Assembly (NCBI GenBank): GCA_964458655.1
Contig: CAYWJT010000030.1
Coordinates: 1 to 31,656 of the forward strand
Direction of reading: 5' to 3'
From: CAYWJT01 sp964458655
GTDB lineage: Bacteria > Acidobacteriota > Aminicenantia > Aminicenantales > Saccharicenantaceae
Length of the DNA stretch: 31,656 nt
Shown: positions 1 through 9,256 of the stretch, piece after piece
How the letters are laid out: every line of letters starts with the position of its first letter
How positions within the stretch are numbered: the first letter of the stretch is position 1
Notes under the pieces: model-generated
What the model saw: only the letters and a program-made list of their open reading frames with translations
Databases searched by the model: none
Told to the model about the DNA's origin: nothing
Position numbers and translations under genes: made by a program

Positions 1-362
<362 letters not shown>

Positions 363-396
363 GACTGCTCCTTGCCGGCCGCCCGCGGGGCCTCGG

Positions 397-2790
<2,394 letters not shown>

Positions 2791-2869
2791 CGCTCACCAC
2801 TCTCGTCAATGGGTCGGTTTCGGCCGGCTGGCCTGCGACTGAACCGGCGGGGCTTTCCGGACACAATTT

Positions 2870-2899
2870 ATTATATCAGGAACCAGGCCCCGAAAGCAA
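2870..2899 (-). promoter_or_regulatory. Sigma70-type promoter for gyrB-gyrA
   Basis: Read on the minus strand there is a perfect TATAAT (-10, bases 2870-2875). It lies 18 bp downstream of TTGCTT (-35-like, bases 2894-2899, 3 of 6 matches). An AT-rich stretch directly upstream of the -35 (about 2900-2916) resembles an UP element, and a longer AT tract lies at 2923-2950. The predicted transcript would start near 2863, giving a leader of roughly 70 nt before the gyrB ATG. Apart from this promoter, the GTPase promoter and the repeats at 3037-3071, I see no gene in the 2791-3139 gap. Confidence 0.6.
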
Positions 2900-3036
2900 C
2901 AAAAATCTTCAATTTCATGCCCAGATATATATATTTTAATCAATAACATAGACGGAAAGATGGCCGCCTGCCTGGACTTCGGCGCGGCCTTCAATGAAAA
3001 GGGCGTCCGGGAGCCTCTTTTTTTCTCACAGTTAGC

Positions 3037-3071
3037 GCCCTGAAAGACCCGCCTCAGGGCCGTTCAGGGCC
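3037..3071. repeat. Inverted and 10-bp-spaced direct repeats upstream of the GTPase promoter
   Basis: GCCCTGA (3037-3043) is the perfect inverted partner of TCAGGGC (3054-3060), giving a 7-bp stem with a 10-nt loop. TCAGGGCC then recurs at 3064-3071, exactly 10 bp after its first copy at 3054-3061, so the two copies lie on the same face of the helix. The cluster ends 24 bp before the -35 of the GTPase promoter. It could be an operator or a chance feature of GC-rich intergenic DNA. No T-run follows it, so it is not a terminator on the plus strand. Confidence 0.4.
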
Positions 3072-3094
3072 CCTTCCGGCGGCCTTCAGGCCGG

Positions 3095-3123
3095 TGGAAA
3101 AAACCGGCCGGCTCGGTTATAAT
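3095..3123 (+). promoter_or_regulatory. Promoter for the TGS GTPase with a very short leader
   Basis: A perfect -10 TATAAT (3118-3123) lies 17 bp after TGGAAA (3095-3100, 4 of 6 matches to the -35 consensus). Transcription should start near 3130, only about 10 nt before the ATG at 3140. No Shine-Dalgarno sequence is present in that space, so initiation would be close to leaderless. Confidence 0.6.
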
Positions 3124-3139
3124 CCCGGTTGAAAGCGCC

Positions 3140-4129
3140 ATGCCCGCCAACCTGCCTCCGGAATATTTCGAAGTCGAGAAAGGCCTGCGCGCCGCCCGCA
3201 CGCCGCAGGAGAAGATCGAGATATACGAGAAGCTCATAGCCATAATCCCCAAGCACAAGGGCACGGAAAAGCTCGTCGCTCTCTATCGTTCCAAGATCGC
3301 CAAGGCCAAGGAGGAGGTCGAGCGCCGGCCGGGCGCCGTCCGCCATGCGCCCGTCTTCAAGATCGAGAAGCAGGGCGCGGGTCAGGTCGCGCTGGCCGGC
3401 CCGCCCAACGCCGGCAAATCCCTGCTGGTGAGGTCCCTCACGCGCGTCGAGGTCGAGGTCGCCGATTACCCCTTCACGACCCGGCGGCCCTCCCCTTTCA
3501 TGATGCCGTTCGAGAACGTGCGCGTCCAGCTCATCGACACGCCGCCGGTCACGCGCGATTTCATGGAAAGCTGGTTCCCGGAGCTGGTCAAGGCCGCCGA
3601 CGCCGTGATGCTGGTCGCGGACCTCAGCGACGGCGCCGCCGCCGAGAACGTCGCGGCCGTAACGGCCCGGCTGGCCGAAAAGAAGGTCGAGCTCGCGGCC
3701 GGCGGGGCCGACATCCCGGCCGAGCGTTTCCCCTTCATCAAGCGGACGCTCCTCGCCGCCAACAAGTTGGACTGTCCGGGCGGCCGGCAGGCCCTGGAAG
3801 AATTGAAGCTCCTGCTGGAGGCGCCCTTCGAGGTCGTCCCGGTCTCAGCCCTCTCGGGCGAGGGACTGGAAGGCCTGCGCCGGAAGCTTTTCGAGCTGCT
3901 CCGGGTCATCCGGGCCTACAGCAAGCCGCCCGGAAAGAAGGCCGACCAGTCGTCGCCCTTCATCCTCAAGGCCGGCAGCACGGTCATAGACATGGCCAGG
4001 GCCGTTCACAAGGATTTCGCCGAGAAGCTGGCCTACGCCCGGGTCTGGAACGCCTCCGGGCTGGAAGGCCTGCGCGTCAACCGGGAGTACGTGCTTTCGG
4101 ACGGCGACACCGTCGAGCTTCACATCTAG
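3140..4129 (+). CDS. OBG/DRG-type GTPase with C-terminal TGS domain
   Basis: A 329-residue P-loop GTPase resembling the DRG branch of the OBG superfamily, whose eukaryotic and archaeal members act with ribosomes or translation factors. After an N-terminal helical segment of about 75 residues, the G1 loop GPPNAGKS is at 87-94. A G3-like DTPP is at 133-136, G4 NKLD at 208-211, and a G5-like SALSGEGL follows. The last 65 or so residues form a TGS domain (SSPFILKAG to the terminal GDTVELHI). G3 normally reads DTPG, so Pro replaces the Gly that contacts the gamma-phosphate. The ATG at 3140 is the only sensible start and sits about 10 nt after the predicted transcription start. It is a single-gene unit, divergent from gyrB and convergent with the next gene. 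A role in translation is inferred from the family only. Confidence 0.88.
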   Translation: MPANLPPEYFEVEKGLRAARTPQEKIEIYEKLIAIIPKHKGTEKLVALYRSKIAKAKEEVERRPGAVRHAPVFKIEKQGAGQVALAGPPNAGKSLLVRSLTRVEVEVADYPFTTRRPSPFMMPFENVRVQLIDTPPVTRDFMESWFPELVKAADAVMLVADLSDGAAAENVAAVTARLAEKKVELAAGGADIPAERFPFIKRTLLAANKLDCPGGRQALEELKLLLEAPFEVVPVSALSGEGLEGLRRKLFELLRVIRAYSKPPGKKADQSSPFILKAGSTVIDMARAVHKDFAEKLAYARVWNASGLEGLRVNREYVLSDGDTVELHI

Positions 4130-4135
4130 AAGCCG

Positions 4136-4152
4136 GATTTCTTACGGAAATC
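4136..4152. other. Small hairpin between convergent genes
   Basis: GATTTC (4136-4141) and GAAATC (4147-4152) form a perfect 6-bp stem with a 5-nt loop. It lies 6 nt after the GTPase stop codon, in the 76-bp gap between convergent genes. No U-run follows on either strand, so a role in transcription termination is possible but weakly supported. Nothing stronger was seen in this gap. Confidence 0.25.
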
Positions 4153-4205
4153 GACTGTGGGTTCCCTCCCCATTTCCGGCGCCGCCGGGAAGAGGAGCCG
4201 TCGAC

Positions 4206-5120
4206 CTATAAGTGGACGCGGATGCCGGCCTGAAAGCTTACGCCGCCCAGGTCCACGACGGCCCGGCGCGGCGCGCCGCCCGGACCTGCCGGGGGCGAAC
4301 TCTGGACCATGATCACCCTGGGCGCGTCAGGCAGCATCGGGTCCGCCTCATAGTACAGCTTCCCCTGCTCGGAAAAAGACGGCAATATGCCGCCCCATTC
4401 GCCCGGACGGGAAGCGCTCGTGCCCTCGAGCCGCCGCGACCTGGCGCAGAGCCCCCGGACCTCCAGCAAGAGGCCGACCTTCCGCAGCAGCCTGTATTCG
4501 ACTCCCGCGCCGGCCCAAAAACCGACCGGCATCCCCTTCTGCGACGTCTTCGTTTGGATCCTGTTGTACGGATCCTCCCAATAGCTGATATATGGGTCCC
4601 GTCCGACATGCCAGACGGCGTCGTATCTTATTTTCATGAACCCGCAGATCCCGGCTTCGGCCGTGATGTCAACCTTCCTCGCGACAGGCAACGTCAGGAG
4701 CAGGCCCAACCTCAGCGAAAAGGCCTCCAGCTCCGTGCCTTCGGAAACATGATAGGCCAGATCTTCCTGGCTGTGATGGACGGCCATGTAGGAGTCGAAA
4801 AGCTCCCGGGACGTCCGCAGCCAGCCGACGCCTATGCCGACGCCCAATCTCCGCGTCAGCCCGAGGATGAGGTCGCCGCTTGCCTCATGACCCCAGTGCA
4901 GCGACTTGCGGCCTCCTTCAACGAGGTCGTCGACCGGAGGGGCGAAATAAACCGCCGCCCAATCAAACAGGGCCTGTCCCCCGCGATTGACGTCGCCTCC
5001 TCGAACGCGGGCACAGCCTCCCTGGAGTCTGAAGCTGACTTTGACGTCGGCCAGAGCCGGCCCGGAAAGCAAAGCTACCGATATCGCCGCCGCCGCAACG
5101 CGACTTCCCCAACGAGTCAT
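4206..5120 (-). CDS. Secreted outer-membrane beta-barrel candidate, function unknown
   Basis: A 304-residue protein starting MTRWGSRVAAAAI with a clear Sec signal peptide that probably ends after the ALA of GPALA (about residue 24). The remainder has alternating hydrophobic and polar stretches with glycines, such as GLTRRLGVGIGVGWL, LRLGLLLTLP, VGFWAGAGVEYRLL and the terminal VSFQAGIRVHL. This pattern fits the strands of a small OmpA/OmpW-like beta-barrel. The ATG at 5118-5120 is chosen because GGGAGA lies about 8 nt upstream and the signal peptide then begins properly. The frame stays open to a TTG at 5156 that lacks such support. It has its own promoter, 142 bp after the methyltransferase gene. 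I cannot assign a named family or substrate. Confidence 0.75.
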   Translation of the reverse strand: MTRWGSRVAAAAISVALLSGPALADVKVSFRLQGGCARVRGGDVNRGGQALFDWAAVYFAPPVDDLVEGGRKSLHWGHEASGDLILGLTRRLGVGIGVGWLRTSRELFDSYMAVHHSQEDLAYHVSEGTELEAFSLRLGLLLTLPVARKVDITAEAGICGFMKIRYDAVWHVGRDPYISYWEDPYNRIQTKTSQKGMPVGFWAGAGVEYRLLRKVGLLLEVRGLCARSRRLEGTSASRPGEWGGILPSFSEQGKLYYEADPMLPDAPRVIMVQSSPPAGPGGAPRRAVVDLGGVSFQAGIRVHL

Positions 5121-5155
5121 GGTCGTTCTCCCTTTCTTTGTAATGGCTATCCTCA

Positions 5156-5161
5156 ATTATA
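5156..5161 (-). promoter_or_regulatory. -10 element of the beta-barrel gene promoter
   Basis: Read on the minus strand this is a perfect TATAAT. The hexamer 17 bp upstream (GTTACC) matches the -35 consensus only 3 of 6. Transcription would start near 5149, leaving a leader of about 30 nt that contains the GGGAGA ribosome site. The position suits an independent promoter for the gene starting at 5120. Confidence 0.45.
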
Positions 5162-5262
5162 TCCCAGTATTATGTCCCGGTAACGGATGAATCAGGGGGA
5201 AACTGCTTTTTGGCATCAAGACGGCTGAAGCATTGCTCTGTGCTTTATTGTTCTTTTCTGCG

Positions 5263-5790
5263 CTACCGGGCCGCCATGAACCGCGGCACCCACTTCGGGA
5301 CTTTAGCCCGGTAGGCCTGATAGGCAGGGCCGAACGCTTCGGCCAGCCGGCGCTCCTCGTAGGACGCAATAACATCGTAGAACGCAAACACCCCGCCCCA
5401 CACGGCCAAGGAGACGAGGGACAGCATCGCGATCACGAGGGACAAATAGAACATCAGGCTCCCCGTGTAAAGGGGATGCCGGACCCGGGCGAAGGCCCCC
5501 CCGGTGATCAAGCCTTGCGAAGTCCGGGAATTGTGCCCGGCGGCGCGGTGGCCGCCCTGCATGAAATAGACCGCCAAGGCCATCACCAGCCCCGACGCGG
5601 CCAACCGGACGAGCAAGCCCACGTCCTGGGCAAGGAAGGTCGAGAATCGGAGGACGAAGCTGTCGACCGCCCAGACCGCCAGGAAGACGACCAAGGCCGC
5701 GATCTGGCCGCGGTGTCCCCAGGGGTGCTCCCCCGGCGCTCCGCCCTCCTCCCCCTCCCGGCTCCGGTCTTCCTGTTCGGGTTCATTCAT
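5263..5790 (-). CDS. ICMT/PEMT-type integral-membrane methyltransferase-like protein
   Basis: A 175-residue membrane protein starting MNEPEQEDRSR, with a charged N-terminus and about four hydrophobic segments. It carries the family block FARVRHPLYTGSL followed by a C-terminal EERRLAEAFGPAYQAYRAKVPKWVP. This RHP-Y-G plus E-ER-L pattern is typical of isoprenylcysteine carboxyl methyltransferase and phospholipid N-methyltransferase (NnrU/PEMT-like) proteins, which use S-adenosylmethionine at the membrane. The start at 5788-5790 is chosen because AAGGAGG lies 5 nt upstream; the in-frame ATG at 5803-5805 has no ribosome site. It begins 32 nt after the stop of a second protein of the same superfamily, so the two were probably transcribed together. 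Substrate unknown. Confidence 0.85.
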   Translation of the reverse strand: MNEPEQEDRSREGEEGGAPGEHPWGHRGQIAALVVFLAVWAVDSFVLRFSTFLAQDVGLLVRLAASGLVMALAVYFMQGGHRAAGHNSRTSQGLITGGAFARVRHPLYTGSLMFYLSLVIAMLSLVSLAVWGGVFAFYDVIASYEERRLAEAFGPAYQAYRAKVPKWVPRFMAAR

Positions 5791-5822
5791 ATCGGCCTCC
5801 TTCATAGATCGCCCGAGGCGAT

Positions 5823-6521
5823 TCACCAGACGCCCGGGACCAGCTTCCAGCGCACGGTCCGGGCATAGTCGGCATAGCCGGGAAGCTCCGCCCTCAGCGT
5901 CCGGTCCTCGAGGGCCGTCCGCAGGATGAAGAGCGCGGCGATGAGCCCGGCGGGGATAAGGCCGAAAAGCGAGCCGAGCAGGACCGGTATGCCCACGATG
6001 GTGAGGATAACGCCGACATACATGGGGTGCCGGACGATCCGATAGGGGCCTGTGGAACAGACCGTATGGCCCCTCTCGGTCTGGATCCTCACGCACTCGG
6101 CGAGAAAGGCGTTCTCGCGGAAGGCCCAGATGATCAGGCTCCAGGCGGCGAGCATGACGGGAAGGGCCAGTCCCCGGACGGTCCAGGGCACCGCCGACCA
6201 GCGGAACCTCATGGCGTCGAGAGGAGCGACGAGGAGCATGGCCACGAGGAGAAACGTGTAGGCCCGGATGATCTTCCTGTCCCACGCCTTGACGTCCGGC
6301 CGCCCCGCGCCGGTCATCCGCTCCTTGAGGAGGCCGGGATCCCGGCGCTTCAACCAGAACATAAAGCCGCCGGTGCTCAGGAAATAGAACGCCAGCAGGA
6401 CCCAGAAGGCCGGCCAAACGAAGGTGCCGGCGGCGGCGAACATGAGCCCGACGAGACCGAAGCCCAGCACGACATTGCGCGCGGACGAAAACCGCCGCTT
6501 TCCTTTTTCGGAAGATTCCAC
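5823..6521 (-). CDS. ICMT-like membrane methyltransferase
   Basis: A 232-residue protein with five or six hydrophobic segments. The hallmark TGPYRIVRHPMYVGVIL lies about two-thirds along, followed by EDRTLRAELPGYADYARTVRWKLVPGVW, where the E-R-L and Y-Y-VRWKLVP pattern matches the isoprenylcysteine carboxyl methyltransferase family. Such enzymes methylate small lipophilic or lipid-linked substrates in the membrane; the bacterial substrates are mostly unknown. The start is GTG at 6519-6521, with GGAGG 6 nt upstream; no good ATG competes. It follows the remnant of a metallo-beta-lactamase-fold gene (12 nt away) and, further up, the M28 peptidase. This suggests a four-gene minus-strand operon driven from 8463. 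Confidence 0.87.
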   Translation of the reverse strand: MESSEKGKRRFSSARNVVLGFGLVGLMFAAAGTFVWPAFWVLLAFYFLSTGGFMFWLKRRDPGLLKERMTGAGRPDVKAWDRKIIRAYTFLLVAMLLVAPLDAMRFRWSAVPWTVRGLALPVMLAAWSLIIWAFRENAFLAECVRIQTERGHTVCSTGPYRIVRHPMYVGVILTIVGIPVLLGSLFGLIPAGLIAALFILRTALEDRTLRAELPGYADYARTVRWKLVPGVW

Positions 6522-6533
6522 GATCCGCCTCCG

Positions 6534-6835
6534 CTAGAAGCCCGGGACCTCAATGACCCGGCCCGTTCCGAGGGGGACGAAGCGATCGCCGTAGGCCGCC
6601 TTGAACAGGGCGATAGGTCGGTCGCCCGTGCAATGGGTCGCGCCGCACCCTCGATGAGGCAGGAGAACCCCCAATCCGGTTTCGTTCCCTAGTTGAAGGC
6701 GTAGTTGTCATAGAGGACGGTGTACTTCAGCCGTGGTCGGGCCTCCTGCGCCCCGGGATCGGGGACGGCCCCCGCGAGACCCATCGCCGCCGCCAGGAAG
6801 GCCATGAGGAACAGGCCTTTCTTGGTCCGGTCCAT
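6534..6835 (-). pseudogene. Decayed metallo-beta-lactamase-fold hydrolase gene
   Basis: The ATG at 6833-6835 opens a reading frame with a signal peptide (KKGLFLMAFLAAAMGLAGA) and then the family's opening strand KYTVLYDNYAFN. A TAG at 6689-6691 follows where homologues usually have Glu. The same frame continues beyond the stop as GTKPDWGFSCLIEG, which is the expected continuation. After about 6650 the match is lost. In another frame, THCTGDRPIALFKAAYGDRF and a terminal RVIEVPGF appear, typical of the C-terminal end of the same family (7,8-dihydropterin-6-methyl-4-(beta-D-ribofuranosyl)-aminobenzene-5'-phosphate-synthase-like MBL proteins). About 300 bp remain of a gene usually near 850 bp, so the middle, including the metal-binding HxHxDH region, has been deleted. 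It sits 18 nt after the M28 peptidase stop and kept its place in the operon. Family assignment rests on recalled motifs. Confidence 0.8.
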
Positions 6836-6853
6836 GCGCGCTTCCCCTATCCC

Positions 6854-8404
6854 CTATTTCTGCCGGAAATCCAGGGCCGGCTCGTCGCTCAGGTCCATGA
6901 TGGTCATGAACAGGAGCTGGGCGATGTCCTCCATGATCTCGGGAGTGATGAGCTCGAGCGAGTCCTTGGTGTTGTGGTAGGTCGAATATGGCAGCCGCGG
7001 GCCGCCGAAGGCGCCGAAGGTCAGCGAGGGCACGCCCTTCCAGAAGAACCAAGCTGAGTCCTGCCGCGGCCGGCCGGGATAGGAAGCCGGACCCGTTCTG
7101 AGGACGCGGTGGATGAAGCCTTTGTTGGCCTTCTCCACGAACTCCCAGAACTTGGGATAGGTCGTCCCGCCCGAAGCGGAGATCTTGTCGCCGATCCCCG
7201 GGCCCTCCATGTTGATGAAAACGACCGTTTTATCGAGAGGATAGATGGGGTGCTCCGTATAATAGTGCGAGCCTTCCGTGCCCTGGTCCTCGCTCTGCTC
7301 CTCGCTGCCGAAGAAGAAGAACACGACGGTCCGCTTGGGTTTGACGGCGCACTTGGCCATGGCTTCGGCGACGCCCAGCGTCACCGCGACGGCCGTGGCG
7401 TTGTCGTTGGCCCCGGGCATCAGCTCCCACAGCCGGCCGAGGTGGTCGAGATGGCCGCCGATGATGATGACCTCGTCCTTGAGCGCCGGGTCGGTCCCGG
7501 TTATCTTGCCCAGGAGGTTGATGCCGACGCCGTCCGGATGATGTTCGGACCGGTTGCTGATCCTCATCGTCTTGCCGGTGGCGAAGGACTGCGGCCTAAG
7601 TTCCTTGCGGATCCGGTCCACCGTTTCCTTGTGGACCCGGCCGGTCCCGGCGAAGACATCGGCCACGACGGCCGCTCCGACATGGTGATAGACGAACCCT
7701 TCGACGTAGGCGTTGTTGGGATTGCCGATGGGGCCGTAGTTGTAGATCATGCCCTTGGCCCCGTGAGCGGCGGCGTTCTTGAGTTTGTACTGGTGGAAGG
7801 AGTACGGCCGCCACTGTTTGAAACGCTCCAGGGCCTTTTCGTCCGGGCTGACGGGAACCTCCGGCTCCAGGAGCACGATCTTGCCCTTGACGTCGACGCC
7901 CTTGTAGTCGTCGTAGCCGAGCTCGGGCGCGGTTATGCCGTAGCCGACATAGACGACCTCGGCCGTGACATCGCCCGTTCCCGTCGTCCCTCCGGGGATG
8001 AACTCGCTTTCGTACGCGTAGGACTTCTTGACGACGCCCCCCTTCCCCGCCGGGACATGCATTTCGCAGACGCCCCCGGGGAAGACGACGGTGAAGGGAT
8101 TGGGAAAGAGCTGGCGGTAGGCGCCGTTCTCGCCGCCGGGCTCGACGCCCCAGCCCTTGAGGAGGGACTCGACCCAGGCGACGCAGGCTTCGTACTCTTT
8201 CGTGCCGGTCAGCCGGCCGCCGAACTTCTCGGAGACGAGCTCGGCGACGTAGTTGTAGAGCGGCTGGCTCTGAATTAGGTGCATCGCCTCCAGGATCTTC
8301 GCCTCGTCCGAAGGCGCCGCCTGGGGCGCCTGTCCGGAAGCGAAGACGGAGACGACGAGGATGAGCGCGGCCAGGGCCGCCAGACGGTTCCGGTGCTTAT
8401 TCAT
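6854..8404 (-). CDS. Secreted M28 family zinc peptidase with PA-like insert
   Basis: A 516-residue protein with an N-terminal signal peptide (ALAALILVVSVFASG, cleavage near residue 24). A protease-associated-like region spans about 150-270 (YVGYGITAPELGYDDYKGVDVKGK) and is followed by the M28 catalytic core. Metal and catalytic residues can be placed at H318 and D320 (GGHLDH), D334 (GANDNA) and E368-E369 (FGSEEQ), with a further acidic residue in INMEG and a His in YHNTKDS. This matches di-zinc aminopeptidases of the Aminopeptidase S/Y group, which trim amino acids from peptides outside the cytoplasm. The ATG at 8402-8404 follows AGGAGG. It heads the minus-strand operon and has a broken paralogue at 9545-11032. 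The third metal ligand is Glu instead of the more usual Asp, which M28 enzymes tolerate. Confidence 0.93.
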   Translation of the reverse strand: MNKHRNRLAALAALILVVSVFASGQAPQAAPSDEAKILEAMHLIQSQPLYNYVAELVSEKFGGRLTGTKEYEACVAWVESLLKGWGVEPGGENGAYRQLFPNPFTVVFPGGVCEMHVPAGKGGVVKKSYAYESEFIPGGTTGTGDVTAEVVYVGYGITAPELGYDDYKGVDVKGKIVLLEPEVPVSPDEKALERFKQWRPYSFHQYKLKNAAAHGAKGMIYNYGPIGNPNNAYVEGFVYHHVGAAVVADVFAGTGRVHKETVDRIRKELRPQSFATGKTMRISNRSEHHPDGVGINLLGKITGTDPALKDEVIIIGGHLDHLGRLWELMPGANDNATAVAVTLGVAEAMAKCAVKPKRTVVFFFFGSEEQSEDQGTEGSHYYTEHPIYPLDKTVVFINMEGPGIGDKISASGGTTYPKFWEFVEKANKGFIHRVLRTGPASYPGRPRQDSAWFFWKGVPSLTFGAFGGPRLPYSTYHNTKDSLELITPEIMEDIAQLLFMTIMDLSDEPALDFRQK

Positions 8405-8434
8405 TGGTCCTCCTCTCGTCGAAGCATGACCTTT

Positions 8435-8463
8435 AGTTTACGGGGCTCGAGGCCCGAAGTCAA
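8435..8463 (-). promoter_or_regulatory. Promoter for the M28 peptidase operon
   Basis: On the minus strand TTGACT (-35, bases 8458-8463, 5 of 6) is separated by exactly 17 bp from TAAACT (-10, bases 8435-8440, 4 of 6). Transcription would start near 8428, about 25 nt before the ATG, with AGGAGG in between. Confidence 0.65.
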
Positions 8464-8514
8464 AGCCCGGAAGGCCCTCGACAACCGGCCGTCTGAAAGC
8501 GGGGACAGGTGCCG

Positions 8515-8530
8515 GCCGACGGCGGTCGGC
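8515..8530. repeat. Perfect 6-bp inverted repeat between divergent promoters
   Basis: GCCGAC (8515-8520) and GTCGGC (8525-8530) flank a 4-nt spacer. The element lies midway in the 228-bp divergent intergenic region, between the M28 promoter and the cyclophilin promoter. It could be an operator or a hairpin. Next to it, bases around 8500-8512 read GGGGACAGGTGCC, which resembles ends of REP-like elements, but no second copy occurs in this window. Confidence 0.3.
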
Positions 8531-8568
8531 GTGCAGTCGGCGCTGGTTCCCGGCTTGCCCGTCGGACG

Positions 8569-8597
8569 TTGATTTACGGCCGCAATTTTGCTATGGT
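8569..8597 (+). promoter_or_regulatory. Promoter for the cyclophilin gene
   Basis: TTGATT (-35, 8569-8574, 4 of 6) is followed after exactly 17 bp by TATGGT (-10, 8592-8597, 4 of 6). A TGC just before the -10 gives an extended -10 context. The start codon at 8633 lies about 30 nt after the predicted transcription start, with AAGGAGG in between. Confidence 0.55.
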
Positions 8598-8632
8598 GAG
8601 GCCGGTTCGCCTGTCGAACCAAGGAGGTCGCC

Positions 8633-9214
8633 ATGACCAAGTGCATCCTGGCCGGCCTGGCCGCCGTCATGCTCCTGACCGCTCAGGTCACGGCCCAGAC
8701 AACCGCCAACCCGAAGGTCCTGCTTAAAACGAGCAAGGGCGACATCACCCTCGAGCTCTATCCGGCCAAGGCGCCGGTCACCGTCAAGAATTTCCTCTCC
8801 TACGTCAACGACAAGTTCTACAACGGCACCATATTCCACCGGGTCATCAAGGGCTTCATGATCCAGGGCGGCGGTCTGACCGAGGACATGCACCAGAAGG
8901 CCGCCCGGCCGCCGATCAAGAACGAGGCCGCGAACGGCCTGAAGAACGTCCGCGGCGCCGTGGCCATGGCCAGGTCGACGGTCGTCGACAGCGCCACCTG
9001 CCAGTTCTTCATCAACCTGGTCGACAACCCCAACCTCGACCACAAGGACAACACCGAGGAGGGTTTCGGCTACTGCGTTTTCGGCCGGGTCGTCGCCGGC
9101 ATGGACGTGGTCGACGCCATCGCGGAAGCGCCCACCGGCACCCGGCGCGGCCACCGCGACGTGCCCAGGGAGCCGATCGTCATCATCTCCGCCGAGGTCG
9201 TCACCGACAGATGA
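8633..9214 (+). CDS. Periplasmic cyclophilin-type peptidyl-prolyl cis-trans isomerase
   Basis: A 193-residue protein with a short signal peptide (LAGLAAVMLLTAQVTAQ, cleavage near residue 22) followed by a complete single-domain cyclophilin. Family blocks include NFLSYVNDKFYNGTIFHRVIKGFMIQGGG (about 50-78, containing the catalytic Arg of FHRV and the substrate-binding FMIQGG), RGAVAMAR, SATCQFFINLVDN and GYCVFGRVVAGMDVVDAIA. It catalyses proline isomerisation to help fold exported proteins and is PpiA-like in location. The conserved Trp of human cyclophilin A's inhibitor pocket is not seen at the expected NPNLDH region, as in many bacterial members, so cyclosporin binding is likely weak (inference). 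AAGGAGG 5 nt before the ATG gives a strong ribosome site. Confidence 0.94.
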   Translation: MTKCILAGLAAVMLLTAQVTAQTTANPKVLLKTSKGDITLELYPAKAPVTVKNFLSYVNDKFYNGTIFHRVIKGFMIQGGGLTEDMHQKAARPPIKNEAANGLKNVRGAVAMARSTVVDSATCQFFINLVDNPNLDHKDNTEEGFGYCVFGRVVAGMDVVDAIAEAPTGTRRGHRDVPREPIVIISAEVVTDR

Positions 9215-9256
9215 CCCCGGCCGCCGTTTGAACCTGTCGGGGAAAGCCGGGACGAG

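Noticed and set aside
2806..2994. 62-codon minus-strand open frame upstream of gyrB
   Set aside because: It covers the gyrB promoter and AT-rich tract, has no ribosome site or recognisable product, and would end just before gyrB.
2960..3043. 27-codon plus-strand open frame upstream of the GTPase
   Set aside because: It is short, has no convincing ribosome site, and ends inside the repeat cluster; no similarity recognised.
5230..5250. AAGCA/TGCTT hairpin with a T-rich tail after the methyltransferase gene
   Set aside because: The T-rich tail lies on the plus strand, where no gene ends. On the minus strand, which would matter, no U-run follows the 5-bp stem.
5791..6417. Upstream extension of the first methyltransferase frame into the neighbouring gene
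   Set aside because: The frame is open to 6417, but the extension overlaps a clear ICMT-like gene in another frame, is Arg/Pro-rich nonsense, and AAGGAGG fixes the start at 5790.
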